A stretch of DNA of 54,320 nucleotides from JBBRBB01 sp038206235 (GCA_038206235.1 JBBRBB010000028.1:1-54320); one strand, 5' to 3'. Positions 42,267 through 52,057 are shown, counted from the first letter of the stretch. The notes: a model not told the origin generated them from the letters alone. Numbers and translations are program-made.

Positions 42267-42821
42267 TTAAAAGAAAAAAACAAGAAGCCGCATACATTCC
42301 CGCAAATGACGTATTGCTTCATAAATAAGATTGTAAACCGTGCGGTGCGTAAGAGAAGTTTGGGCTGCTATCTCCGCATAGCTTAAGTTTTCATAGAATT
42401 TTAATCTGATTATCTCGAGTTGTTTTCTTGTAAGCTTCTTTAATGCTGCACGAAGTTTATTTTTATTTTCTTCAGATTGCTGAAATGCAATAAGCAGATC
42501 TTCATAAGGCAATATATACTCAGAATCACTTTCTAACTTTTTGCTTAAGTTTTTTTCATCACTTACCCTCGCTAATTCTTTCGATATTTTTCGCCTCAGC
42601 CATGTAAAAAGATAGGACCGCACATTTTTAACTTCTTTATTGATGGTGATATGCTTTTTCCATATTTCGAGAAACAATTCCTGAATGCAATCTTTAGTTA
42701 ATTCGATGTTAGCTGTAAGCGAAAAACCATAAGAAAAAAGAGCTTGATAGTGAAATTCATAAATAATCAGAAAAGCATTTTCATCGCCTGTGGTCATGCT
42801 CTCCCACTGATTCATTTGCAT
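42267..42821 (-). CDS. ECF-type RNA polymerase sigma factor
   Basis: The protein has 184 residues. Region 2 covers ENAFLIIYEFHYQALFSYGFSL and DCIQELFLEIWKKH; region 4 covers LRAALKKLTRKQLEIIRLKFYENLSYAEIAAQT with the DNA-binding helix LTHRTVYNLIYEAIRHLRE. It is the usual partner of FecR/SusC modules, but here two genes (esterase and delta-60 protein) separate it from fecR. It lies at the upstream end of the leftward cluster. Which gene it activates is not shown by a recognisable promoter motif. Confidence 0.9.
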   Translation of the reverse strand: MQMNQWESMTTGDENAFLIIYEFHYQALFSYGFSLTANIELTKDCIQELFLEIWKKHITINKEVKNVRSYLFTWLRRKISKELARVSDEKNLSKKLESDSEYILPYEDLLIAFQQSEENKNKLRAALKKLTRKQLEIIRLKFYENLSYAEIAAQTSLTHRTVYNLIYEAIRHLRECMRLLVFFF

Positions 42822-43178
42822 AAGAAGTGTTCAATAGAGAATTAATTAAAATTACAATTTTTAATTGTTGATCAGGCAAGCAAAAGTTTTTTATAATCAG
42901 CCCAAGCTGTAGAAAGGTGCATCAGATATTTTACCCAAACTATAAATGTAATTGTCAGTAATTGAAAACAATAATAATGTTTTCATTAATCTTGCTGCAA
43001 GGTTACACTTGTGTCTGCTACAGCGTCCAGGAGCTTTCCCTCATAAACACAATGGCTGCTCTGCTAAATGCAGCACAAAAATTGACTCTTAGGTTTTTTA
43101 ATATTTAATCAATCAGGTGAGGATTTTGAGTTTTAACCAAAAGATTGTCTCAATGCTATTCATTAAATAAAAGTTGAT
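42822..43178. other. Intergenic region, no gene recognised
   Basis: This 357-bp AT-rich stretch lies between the sigma factor start and the end of the cyclase operon. No coding pattern, RNA gene or strong hairpin was seen. It should hold the sigma factor promoter and the end of the five-gene operon. Confidence 0.6.
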
Positions 43179-44258
43179 TTAAATTTTAAGAGCAAAAAGC
43201 TCTATTTCATCTGCCTTTCCTTTTAATTCAACCTTACCGAGACTTTCTTTTTGCCACTCTTCGAGACTAATGTTGTCAATAAAATCTTTTGATACAATAA
43301 ACTTTTGATTTAGCTCGCTGCAGGCGCTTCTTATTCTTGCAGTGGTATTCATGGTATCTCCGCTCATGGCAAGGTCTTTTTTTATTACGCCAATTTCACC
43401 TACTGTTACTTCTCCTACATGAATGCCTGCACGAAACTCGGGCACCATGCCATCATAATATCTTCTGAAATGCTCGCTGTTTCTTTGAATATTTTTTCTC
43501 GCTTCTATAAGGGCTTTCATACATTGTTTAGTATTTGCGGTGCTGAATAACCATGAAACCACTATTTCATCGCCTACATACTGATATATTCTTCCGCCAT
43601 ATTCTATCAGCGCATTAGATACATGATAAATAAATTCTCTTATAAATTTAAAGTTCTGCACATTTCCTAATTTTTCAGCAATAGGGGTTGAATCTTTCAG
43701 GTCAATGAACATCACTATTCTTTTTTCATTTTTTGGCTCCACATATTTTCCAACTAATATGTCCATAAAAACACCCGGAGAATATTTTTCATTTATTTCA
43801 ATAATCAATTGAGTTACCACAAAAAGTATAAGCCAAAACGAAATTTTTTGCAGCAGCCTCTCCACATCAAATAATTCCCCATAAAACTGATGAAAGGCCT
43901 GCCCTATCGGTAAGCCTAATATTGAAACCGTATTAACGGTGGATAATAACAGGTTCATAAGAAACGCTGCAACTATTAAGATAAGACTTTTTACAAGGAA
44001 GCCTGCCCATAAATAATAATGTCTGAATATTCTTCTTAATACAGATATTAAAAGATACCCCATCAACAAGCTCATGAGAAACACAATTACTTCTCTTACT
44101 ATAATTGCGTTTCCATTTTTTTCTGCGGGCAGTGTATTAAACGTGAGAACAACAATGGTATCTGTAAGCGTCCAAAAAAGAGCAATGAACAGTATGGTTC
44201 TAAAACGGTATTTACGTACCATGCTGATTTTTGAAAACAGAGCGCTAGCAGATTTCAT
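43179..44258 (-). CDS. Membrane class III nucleotide cyclase
   Basis: The protein has 359 residues. The N-terminal half holds about five or six membrane helices (residues about 20-155), followed by a class III cyclase domain from about 177. D186 (MFIDLKDS) and D230 (YVGDEIVV) are the metal-binding Asp residues, and N304 and R308 (NTTAR) are the transition-state pair. The usual base-contact Lys three residues before GD is Gln226 here, so product base is uncertain. It overlaps the PPK1 gene by four bases (ATGA), so the two are translated together, last in a five-gene operon. It could make cAMP or another cyclic nucleotide. Confidence 0.9.
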   Translation of the reverse strand: MKSASALFSKISMVRKYRFRTILFIALFWTLTDTIVVLTFNTLPAEKNGNAIIVREVIVFLMSLLMGYLLISVLRRIFRHYYLWAGFLVKSLILIVAAFLMNLLLSTVNTVSILGLPIGQAFHQFYGELFDVERLLQKISFWLILFVVTQLIIEINEKYSPGVFMDILVGKYVEPKNEKRIVMFIDLKDSTPIAEKLGNVQNFKFIREFIYHVSNALIEYGGRIYQYVGDEIVVSWLFSTANTKQCMKALIEARKNIQRNSEHFRRYYDGMVPEFRAGIHVGEVTVGEIGVIKKDLAMSGDTMNTTARIRSACSELNQKFIVSKDFIDNISLEEWQKESLGKVELKGKADEIELFALKI

Positions 44259-46330
44259 GAGCTTTGTTGCAAATGGTGATAAATTGTTTGCTGTGCGTTA
44301 ATTTTTTCAGAGCCATTCATGATTACTTTATGCTGTTCCATGTTTTGGGTAAGCTCCACCATTTTATCATTATCGCTCCATTGAATTTCAAAATAATCAA
44401 TCAATTCTTTTTTGCATGAATGATTGCTTATAGCCACACACACTTCAATGCGGCTGTGCAGGTTTCTATTCATCCAGTCTGCTGAACCCATGATTACTTC
44501 TGCAGCATCGCCGGCGCCAAAAATAAAAAGACGTGTGTGTTCCAGGTAGCGGTCAACAAGTCTTTTAACAATGATGTTTTCGCTTAATGCAGGCACACCA
44601 GGCATAAGGCAGCATATACTTCGTATTATCAAATGAACTTTTACGCCGGCATGGCTTGCCTTGTACAATGAGCTTATCATTCCAGCCTCTTCCAGATTAT
44701 TAATCTTTATTCTTATCATTGCTTCTTCACCTAAAGATGCTTTTTTAATTTCACTATCAATCAGCTTTTGAAAACGTTCGTACATGTTGAATTGCGAGAC
44801 GAGTAATTTTTCAAACCTTAATTTCTCTTTCATATCCTCCGCTTTGTGATCCCCGTCCGTACCGGCAAGGACATCTTTTCGCAAAAATTTAAAAAGCCGG
44901 TATAATTCATTCGTGATAGACGGGTCGCTTGTCATGAGCACATGGTCTGTATAAAACTGTGCCGTGATTTCATTAAAATTTCCGGTGCTTAAAATAGAGT
45001 ACGACACTGTTTGCAAACCGGATTGTTTTTTTACAACAGCAATTTTTGAATGCACTTTTATTTCCGGGAGGCTATACATTATTTTGATGCCTGCTTCTTT
45101 CATCAGCCTTCCCCAGCGAATATTATTGGCTTCATCGAATCTTGCTTTTAACTCGATAAAGGCAGTAACATTTTTTCCATTTTTTGCTGCGCTGATGAGT
45201 GCATTTACAATATGAGATTCTGCGGCTACTCTATAAAGCGTGATATAAATATCAGTAACTGCAGGGTCAACAGCAGCCTGGTTAAAAAAAGATAAAACAG
45301 GATTGTACGATTGATAAGGAAGGTGTAATAAAATATCTTTTTTATCGAGCACATTAAAGATATCGCCTGAGTCCATTATATCTGGCAATACAAGCGGCTT
45401 CCATTTTTCGTACAACAGATTTTTATTTAATTCAGGAAATGAAGAAAGATCTTTGAGATTGTGATAACGATCTCCTGCAAACATTTCTTCAAATTTTAAA
45501 TCGAATGCAGATGCGAGGAACAACTGCACATTTCTGGGCATACTTGTTTCGTATAAAAATCTTGACGGAGCGCCGAAATCTCTTTTGTGCAGTTGCTTTT
45601 CAATTTTCAACAGCAGGTCTCCGCTGAATTCGTTATCGAGCATCAGTTCTGCATTCCTGTTAAATTTTATACTGTACACGCCTTCTATTTCCATACCGGG
45701 AAACAGACTTGGTAAATTCTCCCGGATTATATCATCCATAAAAATTACATAATCAAAATCATTGTATGGTGTAAGTACAAAAAAGCGCTGCATCTTATCG
45801 GAGGGAATATTTACTACTGCCTGTTTTAGTCCCGCATGTGCGGGATCTTTCAACGTAACTGCGAAGTATAATTTATTATTTTCTGGAAGAAAGTTTTGCT
45901 TTATGTTTCCATCTAAATACAGCGGCTGAATAAATGACAAAATATTAGAGAGAAAAATCTCTTTTATTTCGGGCAGATGTTCTTGAAGAATAGGTGTGTT
46001 ATAATATAGGATGATTCCGTTTTCTTTTAGCTCAGGAATTATTTCTTCTTTTAAAATTTTTCCATACAACTCTAACTGCGTGCTAACTTCTGCCTGAACT
46101 TTTGAAGGTATATCATCATTCAAACCCCCCGTAGCTTTTACCTGTGTTTTTTTTCCAAGCGTTGCAATGGCAAGTATATAAGGATAGCGAACTCTGAAAA
46201 ATTCATCGAGATTTGAAGAGAAGATAGAAAGAAATTTCATTCTTTCGTACAGCGGCACATCCTTATCTGCTGCTTCGTGCAATACACGTAAGTTAAAACC
46301 CAGCCAGCTTAATTCGCGGTTATACAACAT
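44255..46330 (-). CDS. ppk1: Polyphosphate kinase PPK1
   Basis: PPK1 makes polyphosphate reversibly from ATP. The protein has 691 residues, close to the family norm. It starts with NRELSWLGFNLRVLHEA and SNLDEFFRVRYP. The catalytic His lies in KVHSKIAVVKK, with a second phosphate-site His in LEHTRLFIFGAGD, then SADWMNRNLHSRIEV. It lies ten bases after the HD-DUF5706 gene and overlaps the cyclase gene at its end. The co-transcription is notable: polyphosphate, a cyclic nucleotide and an HD enzyme may be one signalling unit (inference). Confidence 0.96.
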   Translation of the reverse strand: MLYNRELSWLGFNLRVLHEAADKDVPLYERMKFLSIFSSNLDEFFRVRYPYILAIATLGKKTQVKATGGLNDDIPSKVQAEVSTQLELYGKILKEEIIPELKENGIILYYNTPILQEHLPEIKEIFLSNILSFIQPLYLDGNIKQNFLPENNKLYFAVTLKDPAHAGLKQAVVNIPSDKMQRFFVLTPYNDFDYVIFMDDIIRENLPSLFPGMEIEGVYSIKFNRNAELMLDNEFSGDLLLKIEKQLHKRDFGAPSRFLYETSMPRNVQLFLASAFDLKFEEMFAGDRYHNLKDLSSFPELNKNLLYEKWKPLVLPDIMDSGDIFNVLDKKDILLHLPYQSYNPVLSFFNQAAVDPAVTDIYITLYRVAAESHIVNALISAAKNGKNVTAFIELKARFDEANNIRWGRLMKEAGIKIMYSLPEIKVHSKIAVVKKQSGLQTVSYSILSTGNFNEITAQFYTDHVLMTSDPSITNELYRLFKFLRKDVLAGTDGDHKAEDMKEKLRFEKLLVSQFNMYERFQKLIDSEIKKASLGEEAMIRIKINNLEEAGMISSLYKASHAGVKVHLIIRSICCLMPGVPALSENIIVKRLVDRYLEHTRLFIFGAGDAAEVIMGSADWMNRNLHSRIEVCVAISNHSCKKELIDYFEIQWSDNDKMVELTQNMEQHKVIMNGSEKINAQQTIYHHLQQSS

Positions 46331-46340
46331 TATATTTTAT

Positions 46341-47543
46341 TTATAAAGGAAAAGCTGATGAAGAGCTTGCGCTGCCTCCGCTGAAAAAAAATACGGCTAT
46401 GGCAAATGCTAAAACGGAAACCACAATGCCTACCATAAAAATATAATAAGCAATACGTATAAGCTTATACTTTCTGCCCAATACCACTCCCAGCATATAA
46501 ATATCTTTTATGAGCGAGCCATATAAATAATCAGGGTCTTTCATCATTTTTCTCATGGCTGTATCGTATTGCTCAAAAGGGGCATGGTGAAAGTTTCCAA
46601 AGAACAATAAATTGGTTTTTTTATCAGCGATATCCTGGTCGCTGAAAGTGCCGCCGCTAATTTTGGGGCGTGTAGCCAGAATGGAAATAACAATTGTGCT
46701 TACAGATGATAATAAAAAGATAACGGTAGGAATAGTGAGATAGGGCTCTTCCTGCAGCTTTCTCAATAACACGCCCAGGATAACAGAAATAATAATGGCA
46801 TTTACCGATATAAGAATATTGGCCTTATTGTCTGCCATATCGCTCAGCTTTAAATGATTTTCAGAAGTAAGGCGCAGCATGGTTTGAATGCCTTTGGTAG
46901 TAAGGCTGTTTGCTTCATTAATTTTAAGGCTGCCTTCATTTTCATTATATTCAGTTACTTTCTTTTTAAGCTTTTTCATGTTCTCTCTTTTTTTGTCGTT
47001 TAGCAAGTCGCTGCAATAAGAAGTATAAAACCTGTGCTGTTTCAGCATTTCGAGAGCTTTCTCATCCCATTCATACTTATCTATTTTTCCTTCATGCAAA
47101 TTATATTCTTCCATCACCTGCTTATTGGTTTTCTTAAAATCTTTTGTTGCCAAATGATAGGTATCTGCATCGCAAATTATTTCCTGCAATAGATTTGTTG
47201 GGTTACGCGGAAGCTTTGTTGCCATGATGCAGTTTTCTATTTCATTAACTGTATCGGCGTCGTAAGAATAATCGGCCATAAACTTTTTCATTAGCTCAAC
47301 GCTTTTTTCTTCATGCTTTGCTGCACCGGTAAACAAATATCCTGTATCATGAAACCAGCCTGCCACATATAAAATCAGCATATCTTTTTCCGATACATTA
47401 TAATGAGCCGCTATTTCCTTAGTTCTGTCAACCACTTTTTTTGTATGCTGCAGGTTATGAAAAATTAATTTTTCATCGTAGTTTTTTTCAAATAAGTCTA
47501 TTACATGAGCTTCTGATTTTTTATAAATTGTATTGTTATCCAT
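46341..47543 (-). CDS. HD phosphohydrolase fused to Pycsar-effector-type (DUF5706) membrane domain
   Basis: The protein has 400 residues. Residues 1-185 are an HD domain with H33 (NLQHTKK), H65-D66 (GWFHDTG) and D125/D127 (CDADTYH), so metal ligands are complete. The second half matches the effector family of the Pycsar defence system (PycTM, formerly DUF5706): LTSENHLKLSDMADNKANILI and the following helices at about 243-261, 270-291 and close to the C-terminus. In Pycsar a cyclic pyrimidine nucleotide activates such a membrane protein. Here the operon carries a cyclase two genes away. It might both sense and degrade a nucleotide signal (inference). It ends in a Ser/Gly-rich tail. Confidence 0.85.
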   Translation of the reverse strand: MDNNTIYKKSEAHVIDLFEKNYDEKLIFHNLQHTKKVVDRTKEIAAHYNVSEKDMLILYVAGWFHDTGYLFTGAAKHEEKSVELMKKFMADYSYDADTVNEIENCIMATKLPRNPTNLLQEIICDADTYHLATKDFKKTNKQVMEEYNLHEGKIDKYEWDEKALEMLKQHRFYTSYCSDLLNDKKRENMKKLKKKVTEYNENEGSLKINEANSLTTKGIQTMLRLTSENHLKLSDMADNKANILISVNAIIISVILGVLLRKLQEEPYLTIPTVIFLLSSVSTIVISILATRPKISGGTFSDQDIADKKTNLLFFGNFHHAPFEQYDTAMRKMMKDPDYLYGSLIKDIYMLGVVLGRKYKLIRIAYYIFMVGIVVSVLAFAIAVFFFSGGSASSSSAFPL

Positions 47544-47552
47544 ACATTTTAT

Positions 47553-50500
47553 TTAGAAAGTTATATTGAATTTGGTGCCAAGAGAAAAATTAAATAACTT
47601 TTCTTCGGGTGAAAAAGCAATAGCAGCAGAGATAAGTACATAATTGTATGCCGCATAATAAAGACCGGCTCCATAAGCATCGTGCCATTTTTTTGAATCT
47701 TCTTGTTTCAGCCATACGCGTCCAAAATCATTGAATGCAATGAAACCAACAGGTCCGGGAAACAGATATGAATTCGATTCAAAAAGTTTTATTCTTATTT
47801 CCACGCTTGAATAGAAAAGAGAATTACCGGAGAAACGGTCTTTTCTAAATCCTCTTAAAAAATTATTGGCGCCTAAATTAAGCGCCTGAAAATATTCGTA
47901 ATGTTTGCTGTAAATATGGCCCGCCCCTACTTTTAATATGGCTACAATTTTAGCGGGGTCGGTGAGAGCGGCATGCACAGCCATATCTGTTGTAAGGCTT
48001 GTAAAGGGTTTGCTTGTTTTTGTTAATCCGCCTAATGAAGTAAATTCGGTAAGCCAGTTAATGCCGCGTGTTGGCAGCAATACATTGTCAAGATTATTGA
48101 TGAGGATATCAATCTTTCCGCCAATGTACGTTTTCTGCGAATAGATGTTTGCCGAGTCTAATCCAATTTGAGAAGGCTTGGCAAGAATGCGCCCGGCATT
48201 ATCTTCATATTTGTTCCAGTAATGATATACCATAGGGCCTGCCGATACATGGAGTATATCATTAAAGCGTTTACGTATAAGGGCATTACCCTCGATATAT
48301 TTATAACGCACTCTGTAAAAATCCAAATTTTTATCAGCATCTTTTTGGGTTTCATTGCCCAACCCAAAAAAGTTATTGAGCACCGGATTTATAAATTCAC
48401 CTTTTAGCAATACATCTTCTTTGCCAATTGCATGTATAAACTCTCCCTCGTATTTAAACTGGTACGATCTATTATTGAGTGCATCTAATGCCAAGAGCTT
48501 TTGCTGCGTAGCAAATGGCTCCTTTCTAAAACTATAAGTACGCCTTAATAAACCAAAGCCAACCAATAACCCATCATCAACATTATATCCTAAATCAAGA
48601 CGGGGAAAACGAATAATATTGTATTTAAAACCGGTGGCTGTATAGGCGTTTACATTGGGATCGGATGAGATAAGATTTTTTGAATGACTTTCATGAACTA
48701 TGTAATTTTTTTCAGTATTCAAATCGTAAATGTAATTGCGAACCTGCCCGTTGATATTGAAAGTATCATCTCCTTTTCCGCCAATAATTCTAAGCTTAAT
48801 ATGTGCATTTGCATTTGAATCTATTTTGAAAATGTCATCATTGTTCAGTCCCCATAATCGTATTTCTTTTGTTTGATGGGAATTGAAAGCTCTGCTATAC
48901 ATCAGTGATGCTGTATCAATTCCTTTTTTTCTTCCATATACATTTACCTGCAATTGATTTCCCCCGCCTGATACATGAAAATATTCTTTCTTATTACTGC
49001 CCACGATATTTACCGTTCTGCTTAAAAAGTTGTAATACTTCAATCCCTCTTTTTGTAATATATCCCTGCGGTCTTTTAATTTTTTAATTATATCATCCCC
49101 GTCAATAGCCACAATTTCGGGGGGCATCTTATGCACCGCATTGGTAATAATGGTGTCTGTAATGTTTTGCTGTACAAGCGTTATTGTTTTTTGCCAGTCC
49201 AGTTCATTAAGCTGGTTAAGAAATAACCTGTCGAAATCTCTCTCTTCCCAATTGAACCATTTTATGTTTTGAATGTTTGATTGAAATCCTTTAAGGAAAG
49301 GAAGCAAATGCATGGAAACCATTTTTATGAGTAAGCCATCAGAATAAAAAAATGCCTCGTCTCTGTCGCGGGGAATGGTGTAATATACTTTTCCTTTACC
49401 AGTATCGAATGTGCCCCAGCGCCATTGGTCGAAATGGCGGTTCCAATCTCCTATCAGCATATCGAGTAGGCGTGCCCGTAAAACTTCCTCCTGAATTACC
49501 CTGTTATCATTATCCTCAAAAAGCTTTGAAATTACTTTCGCAGTGCTTCGGGTATTGCTATCGCTTCCATTCGGTATTGGATTTCTTTCTTCAAGAAGAC
49601 AAATGTTTTTTTTGAATTTATCATCGTAAATACCAAAGCCGGGATGCTCGGGAATATAATAAAATGTGGGTGAGGGTGCAGGAATCTGTAATGCTTTTGC
49701 AAGGGGGGGCACTACAAGCGGTGCATAAGGATTTGATGCGGAAACCATATCCTGAACCATATCCTGTGCAATGGTGTTGCGAAGATTTTCAGGAATTGCA
49801 TTTTCAGGATCTTTATTAATGCTGCGCAGTGTAAATTCTTTGCCCGTTTTATCCTGCAGGCGCAAAGATTTGGTTTTGCTTCCTCCGCCTAAGCTCATTA
49901 TTTTAAATCCGCCGTTGAGCGTATTAATATCAAACTGCTTTAAATGCACCGGCGTTGCCCACTCTTTACGGTAATTATCGCCAAGAATAAATCTTTTGAA
50001 GCCACTGGCTTTGTTATAATTATCATTAGCTGCTATAATCACACTATCTTCAAAATGTACAGGAGGTGTGGCTTTGGCTGTATCTGCAAGATCCTTCGGT
50101 AATGTAGAGAAGTTCACCAACGAACTATCATAAGCATGTTTCACTGAGTCGCCATACACTTCATAAAAATTAAAATTTACATTTTTGTTTTTTGATATTT
50201 CAAGAGTTGCAAATCCATTCGCCTGCTTGTGATACAATTCATGCTTGTTGCTTGATACACGGGTTTTATGTGTGCCTGCGCCACTGATAATAGAATAATT
50301 GTTGCTGCTGTCTTTTATTAACTGCAGATTATGCTCGTGGCCTGCAATTAAAATTACGTTGGAATGATTTTTTAATATCCGCTGCAAATCTCTTATCATG
50401 TTTTGATATGCGGGATGGCTTAAATCCTGCGGAGTGCCAAATACACCGCGTGTGATAGGATATATAGAACCAATTACGGGTAAAGGAATATAGAGATTTG

Positions 50501-51206
50501 GCTTTGCATCTGTAAAAGGAAACAGGTGCTGCTTCCATGTATAATATCCGCCATGAATGCCATAGCTTTTAAAGGGATGATGACAGGCAAAGAGCACCAG
50601 CTTTTTAGAATTTCTGCTAAGCATATTATCAAGCTGGCTTAATATTTCTTCTTTGGTTTTATTGCCGCAGTCTGATTCTATGCCCGGTTTATCGTAAGGA
50701 TAGAGCCACCATTCGCTGTCAATGATGATGAGCACTACATCGTTACTCAACGAAACTTCAACGGGACCGGGGCAGCCATCTTCAGGATAAAACTTTACAT
50801 TGTTATCACCCAGCAAATCAATATACTGCTGCTCTCTTACAATAGCATCCCAGCCACCGGGGCGCATCTTATTCCAGTCATGATTGCCGGGTATAAAGTA
50901 CACTTTTGCAGGGGTTCCTTTTGCAATGTTTACCTGAGAATCTAATACGGCTTTAGCCAGCGCATACGTTTTGTAAGAATCATCTGGCAAGCCGGTTGTA
51001 TATAAATTATCACCCAAAAAAACAATCTTGGTTTTAGCATCGAACTTAATATTATTTTTTACAGCAGACACCACATATTGCCTTCCCTTTTGCAAATCAC
51101 CGGCATCACCAATTAATACAACACGCAATTGCAAAGAATCGTCCTGCGCAAAAATTGTGATATGAAAAAAAAACAATAATGCACTCAATAAAGCAAGCAG
51201 TTTCAT
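47553..51206 (-). CDS. Metallophosphoesterase fused to an Omp85-type barrel
   Basis: The protein has 1217 residues. After a signal peptide (about 1-20) comes a calcineurin-like phosphoesterase: LIGDAGD, FLGDNLY, IPGNHDW, HHPF and AGHEHN supply the metal ligands. A long middle region (about 400-800) contains an unknown domain. The C-terminal third is a beta-barrel like the bacterial surface antigen/Omp85 family, with the loop LRGFRKDRFSGNSLF (RGF motif) and a terminal aromatic strand (SLGTKFNITF). It probably presents a phosphoesterase at the outer membrane. It overlaps the lipoprotein gene by one base and lies nine bases before the HD gene. Confidence 0.9.
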   Translation of the reverse strand: MKLLALLSALLFFFHITIFAQDDSLQLRVVLIGDAGDLQKGRQYVVSAVKNNIKFDAKTKIVFLGDNLYTTGLPDDSYKTYALAKAVLDSQVNIAKGTPAKVYFIPGNHDWNKMRPGGWDAIVREQQYIDLLGDNNVKFYPEDGCPGPVEVSLSNDVVLIIIDSEWWLYPYDKPGIESDCGNKTKEEILSQLDNMLSRNSKKLVLFACHHPFKSYGIHGGYYTWKQHLFPFTDAKPNLYIPLPVIGSIYPITRGVFGTPQDLSHPAYQNMIRDLQRILKNHSNVILIAGHEHNLQLIKDSSNNYSIISGAGTHKTRVSSNKHELYHKQANGFATLEISKNKNVNFNFYEVYGDSVKHAYDSSLVNFSTLPKDLADTAKATPPVHFEDSVIIAANDNYNKASGFKRFILGDNYRKEWATPVHLKQFDINTLNGGFKIMSLGGGSKTKSLRLQDKTGKEFTLRSINKDPENAIPENLRNTIAQDMVQDMVSASNPYAPLVVPPLAKALQIPAPSPTFYYIPEHPGFGIYDDKFKKNICLLEERNPIPNGSDSNTRSTAKVISKLFEDNDNRVIQEEVLRARLLDMLIGDWNRHFDQWRWGTFDTGKGKVYYTIPRDRDEAFFYSDGLLIKMVSMHLLPFLKGFQSNIQNIKWFNWEERDFDRLFLNQLNELDWQKTITLVQQNITDTIITNAVHKMPPEIVAIDGDDIIKKLKDRRDILQKEGLKYYNFLSRTVNIVGSNKKEYFHVSGGGNQLQVNVYGRKKGIDTASLMYSRAFNSHQTKEIRLWGLNNDDIFKIDSNANAHIKLRIIGGKGDDTFNINGQVRNYIYDLNTEKNYIVHESHSKNLISSDPNVNAYTATGFKYNIIRFPRLDLGYNVDDGLLVGFGLLRRTYSFRKEPFATQQKLLALDALNNRSYQFKYEGEFIHAIGKEDVLLKGEFINPVLNNFFGLGNETQKDADKNLDFYRVRYKYIEGNALIRKRFNDILHVSAGPMVYHYWNKYEDNAGRILAKPSQIGLDSANIYSQKTYIGGKIDILINNLDNVLLPTRGINWLTEFTSLGGLTKTSKPFTSLTTDMAVHAALTDPAKIVAILKVGAGHIYSKHYEYFQALNLGANNFLRGFRKDRFSGNSLFYSSVEIRIKLFESNSYLFPGPVGFIAFNDFGRVWLKQEDSKKWHDAYGAGLYYAAYNYVLISAAIAFSPEEKLFNFSLGTKFNITF

Positions 51207-52057
51207 TAATTTTTTCTTTTAAGTTTGAATACAAGAATATTGGCCGGGCCTTCTTTTGCCGATTCATTGGAGATGAGTAAATCACCCGAAGACGTAAATG
51301 CAATACCCTCGGGTTGCTTATAGAGTGCAGGATTTAAAGGATATACTTTTTTTACTTCACCTGTTGCAGTTGCAATAACAAGCATTTTATTCACTGATGA
51401 AATAATAAATAATTCATTAGTTAGCGGATTGATGGCTGTTGCAGAGGGCTTGAATTTGAGCTTCTTTCCATTTTCCTTTTTCCCGAGATCTTTGGGGTCA
51501 ATAATAAGAGCGCCTCTCTCGAATAATTGGGTTGAGAGATTGAATGCCCATGAGCTTACGGCGCTTTTCTTATCATCCTTACAATTTTTGCAGAGCATAA
51601 TAAGCTTGTTCTGCGCTTTATCAAAATAGAGGCTTTCAAACTCATTTCCTTTTTCAGGAAACTCAAAGCCTACAACATTGAGTGAATCGGGTGAATAAAA
51701 TTTTATGGCTGCGAGATTGCCCTTGCTTGAAAGAATATAAAACGTGCTGTCCGCTAATTGCAGGTCTTCATAATCAGCATTCTTGCCAAATTTCCATTTT
51801 TGAAATTCGGTATGCCTGTTTGGAAATATTTTATATAATATCCCTGCCTCATCGCCTTCGGCAAAAATGGCGGTGTCTTTGGGATAATATATTATTCCTG
51901 AAATTTCATCGAGGTCTGTTGGCATCTCAATTTTTACAGGATGATTAAGGTCGTACTCCGCAGGAACGGGGTATTCATTTGGTTGCGTACAACCGCTTAT
52001 AATGCTAATAATGAAAAGAGAAAAAAACAACGTGATAAACTGTGGGTGAATTTCCAT
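51206..52057 (-). CDS. SdiA-regulated-like beta-propeller lipoprotein
   Basis: The protein has 283 residues. The lipobox is ISGC. The body has propeller blade motifs: DEISGIIYYPKDTAIFAEGDEAGILYKI, FGKNADYEDLQLADSTFYIL, PSATAINPLTNELFIISSVNKMLVI and YKQPEGIAFTSSGDLLISNE. This is the pattern of the SdiA-regulated domain, relatives of phytase-like propellers. It is the first gene of the five-gene operon, its TAA sharing one base with the next ATG. A role in recognising or hydrolysing phosphoesters is suggested by fold and neighbours, but catalytic residues are not verified. Confidence 0.82.
   Translation of the reverse strand: MEIHPQFITLFFSLFIISIISGCTQPNEYPVPAEYDLNHPVKIEMPTDLDEISGIIYYPKDTAIFAEGDEAGILYKIFPNRHTEFQKWKFGKNADYEDLQLADSTFYILSSKGNLAAIKFYSPDSLNVVGFEFPEKGNEFESLYFDKAQNKLIMLCKNCKDDKKSAVSSWAFNLSTQLFERGALIIDPKDLGKKENGKKLKFKPSATAINPLTNELFIISSVNKMLVIATATGEVKKVYPLNPALYKQPEGIAFTSSGDLLISNESAKEGPANILVFKLKRKN

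Noticed and set aside
43179..47543. Classical Pycsar defence system
   Set aside because: Known Pycsar loci have a soluble cyclase directly beside a small effector; here the cyclase has membrane helices, PPK1 lies between, and the effector domain is fused to HD, so only a Pycsar-like relation is proposed.
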